Origin: Nostoc desertorum CM1-VF14
GTDB lineage: Bacteria; Cyanobacteriota; Cyanobacteriia; Cyanobacteriales; Nostocaceae
Assembly: GCA_019359245.1 (NCBI GenBank)
Contig: JAHHHR010000020.1
Coordinates: 56,264-120,263, forward strand
Length of the DNA: 64,000 bases
Direction of reading: 5' to 3'
The position numbers and the translations under genes are program-made. The number at the start of each line of letters is the position of its first letter. Positions within the stretch are counted from its first letter, which is position 1. Positions 35,793 to 45,517 of the stretch are shown here, piece by piece. The notes under the pieces are model-generated. The model ran no database searches and was not told the DNA's origin. It saw only the letters and a list, made by a program, of their open reading frames with translations.

Positions 35793-37715
35793 TTAAGCTA
35801 ATGCTGGAAACTCCGATTGGCTATTGCTTCTACGCAATTCTAAATATAATAATAAAGCATTAACATCGGCTGGGTTTACACCACCAATACGTGCAGCTTG
35901 ACCAAGAGTGAGTGGTTTTACGTGAGTTAGCTTTTCCCGTGCCTCTTTGGAAAGAGTATCAATTCTTGTGTAATCTAAATCCGCAGGTAACTGGCGATGT
36001 GCTTGGCGGGCAATTTGGTCAATCTGATTTTGTTGCCTAGCCAGATAGCCAGAATACTTAATATCAATTTCTGCGCCTTCTTTCTCGGCGCGGTTGAGGT
36101 TGGCGTTTCCCAGTCCAAACCTGTCGAGGTCAACGTAATGGAATCCCGGACGGCGCAGCAAGTCATTAAGGGTAATTGAACCTTTGATTGCTTGTTGGGT
36201 ATTAGATGCGATCGCTATTCCAATTTCATCATGTTCTTTGACTCGTGTAGCTTGCAATCTTTGTTTTTCTGTGGTAATATTCGCCTGCTTTTGAGTAAAT
36301 AGATCCCAGCGGCGATCGTCAATTAAACCAATTTCTCGTCCCAAGGGTGTTAAGCGTTGGTCAGCATTGTCAGAACGCAATATCAATCGGTACTCTGACC
36401 TACTGGTAAGCATCCGGTAAGGTTCGCGTAAATCCTTTGTACATAGATCATCAACTAGCGTTCCAATGTAACTTTGCTCACGGGCAAAAACAATCATCTC
36501 TTGAGAGCGAACAAATCGAGCTGCGTTGATTCCCGCCACCAGCCCTTGAGCTGCGGCTTCTTCATAACCTGTAGTGCCATTAATTTGCCCAGCACAAAAT
36601 AGTCCGGCAATCTTCTTAGTCATCAGTGTGGGGTAACACTGAGTTGCTGGTAAGTAGTCATATTCCACAGCATACGCTGGACGCAGCATCACACATTTTT
36701 CCAAACCGGGGAGAGTCCGCAACATTTGCAGTTGCAAATTCTCTGGTAAACCTGTAGAAAATCCTTGAATATAAAGTTCGGGTATATCCCGTCCTTCTGG
36801 TTCAATAAAGATTTGATGGCTTTCCTTATCGGCAAAGCGGACAATTTTATCTTCAATACTGGGACAATAACGCGGCCCTTTGGCTTCCACCCAACCGCCA
36901 TAAACTGGCGACAGGTGCAAGTTATCTTGAATTAGACGATGGGTTTCGGGGGTTGTGCGGGTAATGTAGCAAGGCATCTGTTCCCGTTCTACCCACGCAT
37001 CCGGGTCAAAACTAAACCAGCGCACATCTTCATCCCCTGGCTGGATGAGCATTTTACTATAATCCACCGATCGCTTGTCTACTCTAGCTGGGGTTCCAGT
37101 TTTGAGCCTTCCAGTTTCAAATCCTAGGCGGTTTAGGGTTTGTGTCAATCCTTCAGCCGCAAATTCTCCAGCGCGTCCGGCTGGCATTGATTTATTACCA
37201 ACCCAAATTTTGCCTCCTAGGAAGGTGCCAGTTGTCAAAATAACTGCTTTACATTGGAACCCTACACCAAAATAAGTTTCAACCCCGATGACTTCACCGT
37301 TAGCACCCAAAACTAAATCTGTTGTCATACTTTCGCGGATTGTCAAGTTGTCTTGGTTCTCGACAATATTCTTCATCACTGCTGCATATTCGCGCTTATC
37401 AGTCTGGGCGCGTAATGCCCAAACAGCAGGTCCCCGTGAAGAGTTGAGGATACGTTTTTGCAGGTAGGTGCGGTCTGCTACTTTACCAATTTCTCCGCCA
37501 AGTGCATCTACCTCATGGGTCAACTGGGATTTGGCCGGGCCACCCACTGCTGGGTTACAAGGTTGCCAAGCGATTTTATCCAAGTTGAGCGTCAATAGCA
37601 GGGTACGACAACCGAGGCGTGCAGAGGCGAGAGCTGCTTCGCAACCGGAGTGACCTGCACCGACGACTATGACATCAAAAGCGTCTTGGAATTCAACGGA
37701 ATTGTGCATGGTCAT
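35793..37715 (-). CDS. mnmG: tRNA uridine-34 carboxymethylaminomethyl enzyme MnmG
   Basis: FAD protein that works with MnmE to modify the wobble uridine of some tRNAs. Visible blocks are the dinucleotide fold VIVVGAGHSGCEAALASA, QPCNPAVGGPAKSQLTHEVD, LTTGTFLGGKIWVG, and the C-terminal helical part with RYSGYLARQQNQI and EKLTHVKPLTLGQAARIGGV. The start is placed at the ATG at 37715 (MTMHNSVEFQDAF); the ATG at 37709 is also possible. A longer frame to 37805 adds 30 residues not seen in the family. No mnmE is nearby. Confidence 0.93.
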   Translation of the reverse strand: MTMHNSVEFQDAFDVIVVGAGHSGCEAALASARLGCRTLLLTLNLDKIAWQPCNPAVGGPAKSQLTHEVDALGGEIGKVADRTYLQKRILNSSRGPAVWALRAQTDKREYAAVMKNIVENQDNLTIRESMTTDLVLGANGEVIGVETYFGVGFQCKAVILTTGTFLGGKIWVGNKSMPAGRAGEFAAEGLTQTLNRLGFETGRLKTGTPARVDKRSVDYSKMLIQPGDEDVRWFSFDPDAWVEREQMPCYITRTTPETHRLIQDNLHLSPVYGGWVEAKGPRYCPSIEDKIVRFADKESHQIFIEPEGRDIPELYIQGFSTGLPENLQLQMLRTLPGLEKCVMLRPAYAVEYDYLPATQCYPTLMTKKIAGLFCAGQINGTTGYEEAAAQGLVAGINAARFVRSQEMIVFAREQSYIGTLVDDLCTKDLREPYRMLTSRSEYRLILRSDNADQRLTPLGREIGLIDDRRWDLFTQKQANITTEKQRLQATRVKEHDEIGIAIASNTQQAIKGSITLNDLLRRPGFHYVDLDRFGLGNANLNRAEKEGAEIDIKYSGYLARQQNQIDQIARQAHRQLPADLDYTRIDTLSKEAREKLTHVKPLTLGQAARIGGVNPADVNALLLYLELRRSNSQSEFPALA

Positions 37716-37805
37716 ACTTACAGGATCAGCAAGCTTAAAGTTCTTTTCAATTTTAACTGTTCCAGTGGTTTCATGGATGTAACTTTCTGATAAAAAAGTT
37801 ATCAA

Positions 37806-38121
37806 ATTTACTAGTACTAAATTAGAGATAAGTTTATAGTTTTACAACTTAAACAATAAGTAAAAAATATAATGTTTTTTAAGAATACTGGCAATGTTCC
37901 AGTTTATTTATCACAGCTATTTTTGACATATTTAGCTAGGGATAAAAGCTGATTTATTACGGTTTTATATTAAATGGCTTGCATAAGCTATATAGAAACA
38001 TATATCAATCTTATGCATTATTTGCTCTTATCTTTCTCATTTTTGCTTATTAAGCAAGAACAGATTATAAAAAACTTATCTATTGCTTTTATTCTTAAAT
38101 CCACTAACCAATTATTTAAAA
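37806..38121. other. AT-rich gap upstream of the VanY-type gene
   Basis: About 315 bp between divergent mnmG and the interrupted VanY-type gene. The sequence is AT-rich and probably holds both promoters. No gene, hairpin or repeat family stands out. Confidence 0.5.
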
Positions 38122-39083
38122 ATGAAACTCCCCATCAAGAGTAAAAAAATCCTTCCTAGAATTATCAGAAAAGCAACTTTTATCAGTATAGTTATCTTGA
38201 TGATTTTTATTTTAGTAGCCAGTAATGAGATTACCCAACACAAATTAGCTAGAACTGCACAACCACTAAATGGATGCTTGATTAATGATTTGTTAGCTTG
38301 TACAGATAAGCTAATCGGCATTTAAGTTGCATAAAGGTAGGGCTGAAGCCCTTACTACAAGCGAATCATTTCGGAAAAATGAATGACGATTAGCTTACCT
38401 CTAAAGAGACAATATTAGAACCATTTATTCCTAAACCAGAATTAAATGAGCAACAGCGTTTTTTATCTGCGATCGCTAGAAATTTACCTACAGTTCCACA
38501 ACCAGGTACTTATGAATATATTTTGCTGCGGGCATATGGTGCAGTATTTGTAAATCAAGATGTCAAGATTAAACTACCGCAAAAAGGTATGTTTGCCAAT
38601 GAACAAGAAACCCAAGATTTTCAAGCTACTTTAACAATGGGTTATATTGATGGCACTAACGATTGTTATTTACAAAAGTCTGCGGCTGATGCTTTAAATA
38701 AAGCGCGAATCCAGCAACAGATACCACTAAAATCTGGTTATGGTTCTGGCGATTGTACTCGCACTTTTAGTACGAATTTAAGATTTTGGCACAAATATGC
38801 TAATAATCAAATTTTAGCAAAAGTTCAACAGGGCAAAGAAACAAAAATTCTCGGTGTGGTTGCACCTCCTGGAACTTCACAACATCTCTGGGGATTAGCA
38901 ATTGATTTACGCGTAGGCAGTAAAGAACAAAGAAAAGCTCTTAATCAAAATGGTTGGTTTCAAACTGTATACAATGATGTTCCACATTGGACTTATGTGG
39001 GTTTAACTGAAGAGAATTTACCTCTATTTGGTTTTAAGAAACAAGTTGTTCGAGGTATTACTTATTGGTTGACGCCACTTTAA
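38122..39083 (+). pseudogene. VanY-type D-Ala-D-Ala carboxypeptidase gene interrupted by a 79-bp element
   Basis: The first piece (38122-38325) encodes a membrane anchor (ATFISIVILMIFILVAS) and ends IGI-stop inside the element. After the element the frame goes on as TSKETILEPFIPKPELNEQQ, then ARNLPTVPQPGTYEYILLRA. The peptidase part has SQHLWGLAIDLRV (zinc His-x6-Asp) and DVPHWTYVGL (zinc His; the usual Glu is Asp). Deleting bases 38313-38395 joins DKL to TSKE without a gap and gives 292 residues. The native enzyme would trim D-Ala from wall peptides outside the membrane. The gene as it stands makes no full-length product unless the second piece starts internally (near 38523) without its anchor. 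Confidence 0.85.
38313..38391. mobile_element. 79-bp MITE (family C) inside the VanY-type gene
   Basis: Inverted ends AATCGGCATT and AATGACGATT match in 9 of 10 positions. The element is flanked by AGCT at 38309-38312 and again at 38392-38395, a 4-bp target duplication. The inside has a GGGCTGAAGCCC hairpin (38340-38351). A decayed relative is at 6353-6434. No coding capacity, so it would need a transposase made elsewhere. Confidence 0.8.
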
Positions 39084-39433
39084 TTATTAATATTATTTAA
39101 CACACAATTAGACGCGCTTACCCTGAATGTAACCCCCTGCACTCATATATACAATTGCAACTTGGTAAGTACATATGATCTTAAGGGCACAGCAGTGCTA
39201 TGCCCCTATCTGTATACTTCATTTACCTGGAAAACGCTGTAAGCATCTAGTTTTTATAAGTAATTCAACAGATTGAATAAATTTAAAAATAAAAATATAG
39301 CTAGTCTTTACAAAAAGTACAGCTAGTTTTACAAATAACAATTTTTCCTCTTTAGCTCCTTTTACTTTTCCCCTTCTTCAACTCTTGCAAAATTACTTTT
39401 ACAAGAGTTGAAGAAAGAGTATCCTAACGACTG
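39084..39433. other. Gap with a half element and a long hairpin
   Basis: A hairpin repeat GGGCACAGCAGTGCTATGCCC is at 39183-39204. A lone half of family D is at 39211-39246. A perfect 14-bp stem with a 14-nt loop (TTCTTCAACTCTTG/CAAGAGTTGAAGAA, 39374-39415) lies just past the stop of the gene ending at 39434 and may end its transcript. Confidence 0.6.
39374..39415 (-). terminator. Strong hairpin downstream of the 320-residue gene, possible terminator
   Basis: A 14-bp perfect stem and 14-nt loop lies 18 bp past the stop codon at 39434 on the minus strand. On that strand it is followed by GGGGAAAAG, not a T-run, so factor-free termination is doubtful; it may protect the mRNA end. Confidence 0.35.
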
Positions 39434-40396
39434 TTATTCATTAACAATCGTAAAGCCTTCATAATCAACGACTCCAGTCGAAGCATTTGGTAAATTAACG
39501 TTACCAAGTAAGGTGGCGGTTGCAAAGCCAGCCCCATTAGCACCACCAACACTACCTAAACCTAGACCTGATGCAGCAAGTTCATCTTGATAGCCTGTGA
39601 TCTCATACACAGCGCCAGTTTCCAGCCAACCCAACAATCTTTGAGAACCGCTGTTAGTAAATGACAACCCAGAATCTAAGTTGACATTCAGAGCTTGCCC
39701 TGAAGGAGTTCTCAAAGTAATCGGTGCAGATAGCTGACCAGTAAGCAGATCGACTTTGTAAAGCTGGTTCCCATCTCCATCATTAGTCCTGAAATCGCTA
39801 GCAAGAGCGCGAGTATTACCAGGATTGAGATTGTCGATAGCTAATCCATCGGCATATTTTCCAGGATTGGTAGGTTGAGTTCCTTGTCTTTGTGCAGCAG
39901 TAGTAGCTGGGCCAAAGTTGTCTACAAGGCTAATAGCTCCAGGGGTAGCTGTAGTAATTCTATAAAGAGAGCTACCTACGGGGCCATTTGCGGGATTCGG
40001 ATTCCCTGAAATGTTGTATAAAGCACTACGATTAAAGTCAGCACCTGACTCAAATCCAAAACGGCGGTCAGATGGTGTACGGGTTGGTGAGGTCGTGGCT
40101 GGAGCAAAAGGCTGATCTATATTATTAACGCGAGAAACAGTTGGATCAATTGGTGTTGTGGGACCAGTGACCCGTGCTTCGTTAACTGCACCTACCCTTC
40201 CGGTAATGGGGTTAGTTCCCAAACCTTCTAGATCTGCGGTAGTAGCAGTACTTGGAGCATTGACTGTACCTACTCGTGTGGAAGTAATAGAACCTCCGGG
40301 TCCAGAAGGTATGAAAAAGCGGTAAACGTCAAGTTGCTTGCCATTACTAGCGTTTCCGTCGCGATCTTCTCCAATAGTATAGCCGTAGAGTGCCAT
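39434..40396 (-). CDS. Uncharacterised Gly/Asn/Thr-rich protein, 320 residues
   Basis: The protein begins MALYGYTIGEDRDGNASNGK and is rich in Gly, Asn, Thr and Pro with almost no Cys or Lys in the second half. It has no signal peptide at the start. Blocks such as DLEGLGTNPITGRVGAVNEA, and NLDSGLSFTNSGSQRLLGWL have the look of secreted beta-structured or beta-propeller proteins that bear calcium-binding loops. An AAGGAG ribosome site precedes ATG 40396. I do not recognise the family. It may be exported by a signal-less route. Confidence 0.65.
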   Translation of the reverse strand: MALYGYTIGEDRDGNASNGKQLDVYRFFIPSGPGGSITSTRVGTVNAPSTATTADLEGLGTNPITGRVGAVNEARVTGPTTPIDPTVSRVNNIDQPFAPATTSPTRTPSDRRFGFESGADFNRSALYNISGNPNPANGPVGSSLYRITTATPGAISLVDNFGPATTAAQRQGTQPTNPGKYADGLAIDNLNPGNTRALASDFRTNDGDGNQLYKVDLLTGQLSAPITLRTPSGQALNVNLDSGLSFTNSGSQRLLGWLETGAVYEITGYQDELAASGLGLGSVGGANGAGFATATLLGNVNLPNASTGVVDYEGFTIVNE

Positions 40397-42201
40397 GAGA
40401 ATTTTCTCCTTGTTGAAACCTGTTAAACTTTTAGGAACATTTCAAATACGCAGCATTCCAAATGTGCAAATTGCTATCTGGCTAAAAGTCTTTAACGACA
40501 CAAACAAGAGCTTTCCTTCGCAGGGTGAGATTTAAGGTTAGTCTGCGTTATCTTACTTTCCTTATATAGCCGAGAAGCTTGCAAAACTGAAATACTACTA
40601 AACTTTTGACTGTAAACAGGCTAGGACCACTTAACTCCAGACTGTTGTAGTTACTATTTACTCAATTTGTGAAAGTTAGGATATGTGAAAACTTGATGTC
40701 AAGGGTACAAATCTCAAAACTACATCTAGTTACACTTACATACATTTTGTAGGAACCCATTATTTCCAAATTTGATTAAATCAACGGAGAGTTAAGCGTC
40801 TTTTATTTGCCCATTAAAATCAAAACTTAAGGTTGAGAACTGTATTTGGAGTTATCTTAATAAAACTATATTTGAGTAATGTTAAGAAAAACTTTTCTAA
40901 CTGTTAAGGTTTCATAACATCTTGGTTAAGGTTTAGTAGTTACTACGTGTTTTCACGCGCTGATATGCTTCTTCCATCTTTTCAAGAAAGGAAGCATCAT
41001 TGGAGTAGACTAAATTAGGATTTACGCATGAGTTACGGAATAACGTAGACACGTTCGCGGAGCGTCTCTGCCGCAGGCTACTGCAGAGGCACAGAGAAGC
41101 CAGTGCGCCTTTGCGGTTCCCCGACTTGTAGCAACTGGCGCGGCACGGAGAAATCAAAGTTTGAGAGATATTTTGCGTAAGTCCTATAAATATATAAGTA
41201 GATTTTCTCCTTCTGAAACCGCTACCTATTACCTGTAAGGTTGTATAGAACAATTTGCTCAAACCCTAAGTTTGATTTTGTACATTTTCACAAAGAAAAA
41301 GAATATTTATACAGACATAGTTCGACTACTTTAATCTAGCAATCCAAATTAAAATCTGAGAAAATATCTAGATTAAAAATACGAATTTTTAAGCCTTTTA
41401 ACAATTTTTGTTCTTACGAATTATTTAGGATTGTATATTGTGGTAAAACATAGCGATTTGATTTGAACAACAGCATTTATTAATCTACAAAGTATACTAA
41501 ATTTACACTGTTTTACTTCAAGGCAGACAACAGGTGTATAGACAAACTATGCATACTTGAGGGCGAGACCAAAATCAAAGCCCCCCAATTTCTCGAGGGA
41601 TTTAGAGAGATATAGGACTTTTAATACCTATAATAGGATTTTTTAAATAACCTCTAAGAGGGGATAGTTGTTCTTTAGACTGGAATGGCTTTGTTAAGTA
41701 TTAGCCCTCTCCCTTATGGTATAGGGTTTAGGAGCACGGTAATTTGATAATGGGCAATTAGACACACTGACGATAACTTGATCTGACAAATAGTGGAAGT
41801 GATTAAGCTCATCCCGCGCCTTTTAGGTGCGGGATTTCACGTTGATTGTTAACCATCAACCGTCAACGGCGTCGGAGCGTCTCTCATCCCATCTTTAAAA
41901 AGAGTGGGTTTTCTCGATGCCTTTTTATAATCATGCACTTCCCTATCTCCAATTTCTCTGACGATGGGGATTAAAATCGCTTGTGCCGAAGAAATAGTAC
42001 TAGTGTTTGCTCATAAGCAAGTTATATGCTCAGAGAATAGTCAATAGCTAACTATCAAGTTGCTCATCTGCACTTTATGCTAGATGTCAAATTCACTGAT
42101 TTGAATAAAACTTCTACATAAACACACACTGATGCAGTTTGATTTGCTTGAATAGCTATATTGATAGGACGTAGATACGACGGCAATTCACAATCCTGAT
42201 T
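40397..42201. other. 1.8-kb stretch without an intact gene
   Basis: Holds the family-E element (41016-41186), and around it a minus-strand fragment reading LVYSNDASFLEKMEEAYQRV that ends at TAA 40933-40935. 41850-41880 has GTTAAC-rich sequence like the family-A centre. The rest is AT-rich with no coding signal. No RNA gene is recognised, though a small RNA cannot be ruled out by eye. Confidence 0.55.
41016..41186. mobile_element. 171-bp MITE (family E) with 5-bp target duplication
   Basis: Left end TAGGATTTACGCA and right end TGCGTAAGTCCTA are 13-bp inverted repeats, 12 of 13 matching. The bases just outside are TAAAT on both sides (41011-41015 and 41187-41191), a perfect 5-bp duplication. 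Inside is a GC-rich palindrome region (41046-41092). It has no coding capacity. Confidence 0.8.
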
Positions 42202-42447
42202 ATGGCAAGTAAATTCATTGATGTTAGAGAATATACTGTCAGGGCGCACAAAAGACAGATTCATACTCGTGTTTTCCAGTTTGTCTGTAAAGAGTGTAAC
42301 GATCTGACAAAGCGCGAGACTTTCGGGCCTCGACCCTTATATTGTGAGAGATGTCGCCCTCCCCAACCGCCTAAGAAATCACAGCCAACATCTCACAAAG
42401 CAAAACCCAGAGCAATGTCTTACAAAAGTGACATAGATTTAAATTGA
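42202..42447 (+). CDS. Small zinc-ribbon protein
   Basis: 81 residues. It carries two CxxC pairs 18 residues apart (FVCKECNDL and YCERCRPPQ) that should bind one zinc. The C-terminal third is Pro/Lys/Ser-rich and basic. A basic start (REYTVRAHKRQIHTRVFQF) suggests nucleic-acid binding. The stop lies 10 bp before the next gene, so they are probably co-transcribed. It is not recognised as a known family. Confidence 0.7.
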   Translation: MASKFIDVREYTVRAHKRQIHTRVFQFVCKECNDLTKRETFGPRPLYCERCRPPQPPKKSQPTSHKAKPRAMSYKSDIDLN

Positions 42448-42457
42448 TTGAAGCCTT

Positions 42458-43498
42458 ATGACTCAAAATGGACAATTAGAACCACCTCCAGGCACTTTTC
42501 TGTCACCACTGTTGGAATTACGAAACTATTATGCTCGCCTCACACAAGAGTATGAACGCCTCTTTGTGCAGGCGCGATCGCAGCTGGATCATGTAGAAGC
42601 GTTGTTGTCTAACTGGTCTTTTTCAGATGACAGCAATCAGATATCAAGTCTGACGGCGGCTGATGAAACCTCAGATGTTTCCCAAGAAGGCCCTCTGCGG
42701 TTTTTATCACCTCTTGATGACATTGACAAAATCAACTTGGCAGAGTCTGTACAGTCAGAACTCGCAGATTCAGACAAGGTTGAGATAGATAATTCCTTTT
42801 CTGTTGCTGTTAATACAAAAGAGAGTCAACCTTCAACTACATCGCTAGATTTAAAGATCGCCCCAGAGAACAACGATAGTTCAACAAAGGTAGCCGAAAT
42901 TCCCATGCTACCCCAGTATAATCACGCTGTTTCCCGAATGGAAGCGATAAAACAGCTATTGCAAGAGCAGATAGGGACTGTGTGCCATATCGATTTTATC
43001 GTGCGATCGCTTTATGGAGAGTTAGATTCCAATCTATTCAAAGTAGTTAAAGGTAGGGTTCAATCTTCCCTTACCCAAGGTAGAGAAAGGAATTACTGGG
43101 TAACTATTCCCGATGAGCCAGGTTGTTATACTCTGGATTTAAGTTTGGTAGCCCCAACTAACCGCAATGGTGCTTCTAGAAGCAACAAAAACAAAAATAA
43201 GAAGCCTTTCGTACCCCCGACAAAAGCAGTACCGATGCTTAAAGCCTTTGAGGGTCAATTCTTAATTGATGCCCTCACCTCTTTGTTTGAAGAAAATCCA
43301 GGTAAAGTTTTTAGCGTTGCTGAAGTCATCGCCGGGATTTATGGAGAACTAGATTCTCAGCAACTTCGAGAGGTCAAAAATAAGGTGCTGAATGAATTAT
43401 CTAGAGGCTATCGAACAGGCAGATTCTCTAGGGTTCCTAACCAAATCGGCTTCTATACTTGGGACTCCAATATGATATTGGAGGGTAGTTCTCGTTAA
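42458..43498 (+). CDS. Protein with two similar winged-helix-like domains
   Basis: 346 residues. The start (PLLELRNYYARLTQEYERLF) is a coiled stretch, followed by a loose acidic part (70-150). Then come two copies of the same roughly 65-residue domain: one with FIVRSLYGELDSNLFKVVKG and one with EVIAGIYGELDSQQLREVKN. Each ends in an R-G-basic stretch and a V-x-G-x-YT line (EPGCYTLDL and QIGFYTWDS). The pattern looks like tandem HARE/winged-helix DNA-binding domains joined by a Lys/Asn-rich linker. It could be a regulator with the zinc-ribbon partner 10 bp upstream. The function is not known. Confidence 0.7.
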   Translation: MTQNGQLEPPPGTFLSPLLELRNYYARLTQEYERLFVQARSQLDHVEALLSNWSFSDDSNQISSLTAADETSDVSQEGPLRFLSPLDDIDKINLAESVQSELADSDKVEIDNSFSVAVNTKESQPSTTSLDLKIAPENNDSSTKVAEIPMLPQYNHAVSRMEAIKQLLQEQIGTVCHIDFIVRSLYGELDSNLFKVVKGRVQSSLTQGRERNYWVTIPDEPGCYTLDLSLVAPTNRNGASRSNKNKNKKPFVPPTKAVPMLKAFEGQFLIDALTSLFEENPGKVFSVAEVIAGIYGELDSQQLREVKNKVLNELSRGYRTGRFSRVPNQIGFYTWDSNMILEGSSR

Positions 43499-43608
43499 AT
43501 TGGGCATTGGGAATTGGGGATTGGGGATTGAGCATGATCTATATAGTTCTTTTGCCTCATCTTCCCCTGCTCTCCCTGCTCCCTGCCCCCTGCCTCTTCC
43601 CCACTCCC
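43499..43608. repeat. Low-complexity GGGGATTGGG / CTCCCTGC tract
   Basis: Repeated GGGGATTGGG and then CCCTGCTCCC units fill the gap between the convergent winged-helix gene and ilvA. Similar text is at 58430-58540 and 15665-15710. Confidence 0.65.
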
Positions 43609-45120
43609 TTATCCCAAAAACAGCTTGTATGCCGGATTCTTATTCTCATCCCAATAGCGATAGCCCAGGTTATCGAGAAAAGCTTGCCACTCTCCCATCT
43701 CGTGGGGGGGAACCTGGATACCAACAACGATTCGTCCGTAGTCTGCGCCGTTGTTACGGTAGTGAAAAAGACTAATATTCCAGTCGGGACTCATGGAAGT
43801 AACAAACTTCATCAATGCGCCGGGACGTTCGGGAAACTCAAAACGGTAGAGCAATTCATTGTGAGCAAGAGGAGAATGCCCACCCACCATGTGCCGTAGA
43901 TGTAATTTAGTTAGTTCGTCGTCTGTTAAATCAAGAGTTTCAAATCCTTGAGCTTCAAAGTTTTCTACCATCTTTGCAGCATCAGCACGGTTTTGAATTT
44001 GCACGCCTACAAAAATATGGGCTGTTTTTTCATCGGCAATGCGATAATTAAACTCGGTAAGATTCCGGTTGCCAATACATTCACAAAACTGGCGAATACT
44101 TCCCCGTTCCTCAGGAATTGTAACTGCAAAGATTGCTTCGCGGCGTTCGCCTAACTCTGCCCGTTCTGCCACAAAGCGGAGGCGATCAAAATTCATGTTT
44201 GCACCACAGGCTACAGCAATTAAGGTTTGTCCCTCGATTTGCTCTCGTTCTGCGTAGGCTTTGGCCGCTGCGATCGCTAATGCACCGGCTGGTTCTAAAA
44301 TTGATCGCGTATCCTCAAACACGTCTTTAATCGCAGCACAAGTATCGTCTGTATCCACCAGGATGATTTCATCTACATACTGCTGACACAAACGGAAGGT
44401 TTCTTCACCTACTTCCCGCACTGCTACCCCATCAGCAAATAACCCCACTTGAGGCAAGCGCACCCGATGTCCGGCTTTGAGTGATTGAGACATAGCATCA
44501 GCATCTACTGGCTCAACACCAATAATTTTGATTTCGGGACGCAAGCGTTTCACATAAGCCCCAATCCCAGAAATTAATCCACCCCCTCCAATTGCGACAA
44601 AAATCGCATGGATGGGTTGCTGATATTGCCGTAAAATTTCCATCCCAATTGTTCCCTGTCCAGCAATGACATGAGGATCATCGAAAGGATGAATAAAGGT
44701 CAAACCTTTTTCTATTTCTAATTCACGGGCATAACTATAAGCATCGTCGTAGGTATTTCCATGTAATACGACTGCTCCGCCCCTCATTCTAACTGCGTCC
44801 ACCTTGACTTGAGGCGTGGTTATTGGCATAACAATAATCGCTTTGGTTCCCAAGCGATTGGCTGCAAGGGCAACTCCTTGAGCATGGTTTCCCGCAGATG
44901 CTGCGATTACACCCTGCGCCAATATATCTGGTGGCAATTGCACCATTTTGTTATAAGCACCCCGTAGTTTAAAGGAAAATACTGACTGCATATCCTCACG
45001 TTTCAACAGCAGTTGATTATTCAGCCGCGCAGACAAATTTGGGGCATACTCCAGTGGTGTTTCCTGGGCAACATCGTATACACGGGCAGTCAGAATTTGG
45101 ATGAGGTAGTCACAAAACAT
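43609..45120 (-). CDS. ilvA: Threonine ammonia-lyase, biosynthetic
   Basis: The 503-residue PLP enzyme turns threonine into 2-oxobutanoate, the first step to isoleucine. It has SFKLRGAYNKM with the PLP lysine, ASAGNHAQGVALAA, and GGGGLISGIGAYVKRL. Two C-terminal ACT-like domains (EERGSIRQFCECIGNRNLTE, and ERPGALMKFVTSMSPDWNIS) show that it is the isoleucine-feedback form. ATG 45120 is used; a TTG at 45129 is weaker. No other ilv gene is close, though ileS lies 29 kb away in the window. Confidence 0.93.
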   Translation of the reverse strand: MFCDYLIQILTARVYDVAQETPLEYAPNLSARLNNQLLLKREDMQSVFSFKLRGAYNKMVQLPPDILAQGVIAASAGNHAQGVALAANRLGTKAIIVMPITTPQVKVDAVRMRGGAVVLHGNTYDDAYSYARELEIEKGLTFIHPFDDPHVIAGQGTIGMEILRQYQQPIHAIFVAIGGGGLISGIGAYVKRLRPEIKIIGVEPVDADAMSQSLKAGHRVRLPQVGLFADGVAVREVGEETFRLCQQYVDEIILVDTDDTCAAIKDVFEDTRSILEPAGALAIAAAKAYAEREQIEGQTLIAVACGANMNFDRLRFVAERAELGERREAIFAVTIPEERGSIRQFCECIGNRNLTEFNYRIADEKTAHIFVGVQIQNRADAAKMVENFEAQGFETLDLTDDELTKLHLRHMVGGHSPLAHNELLYRFEFPERPGALMKFVTSMSPDWNISLFHYRNNGADYGRIVVGIQVPPHEMGEWQAFLDNLGYRYWDENKNPAYKLFLG

Positions 45121-45129
45121 GGGTGTCAA

Positions 45130-45517
45130 GGTGTTAGCAAATGCCGGATGGAAACTAATTTTACGTTACAAGCGATCGCACTGGTTTTATTTAATTGCTC
45201 TTTTTTAAAATTTTCAGTGAATAAAATTTATAAATTACTAGTATTGTTTGCAGAAAAATAAGTTCAGTAATTGAATTTTTTAGTGATCTCAAATTCAGTG
45301 CGATCGCTGGTAGGTTGATTTTAAACTAGGTTCGTTTGCTGTCCGAGTATTTAGAGCAACAGAATAAGTATAATTTTGCTTGTGAATATAACTTCTCAAT
45401 TTATGTTAAAGTATGCGTGAAAGATGAAATTCGGCTGTGTAGTTTGTTTTTATATGTACTTGTATTACAGACCTCTCCGGATCTAAATCTCTACACCCCT
45501 GATTCTGGAGAGATCCT
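45130..45517. other. Promoter and leader region of the RNA-binding protein gene
   Basis: About 390 bp of AT-rich DNA between the divergent ilvA and RRM genes. A long leader is likely. A GGAGAG ribosome site lies at 45509-45514 just before ATG 45518. HIP1-like sites occur near 45170 and 45300. No gene is seen. Confidence 0.5.

Noticed and set aside
40933..41262. 109-codon minus-strand frame
   Set aside because: It crosses the 171-bp family-E element, so most of its length is element sequence. Only the tail (LVYSNDASFLEKMEEAYQRV) might be a gene remnant.
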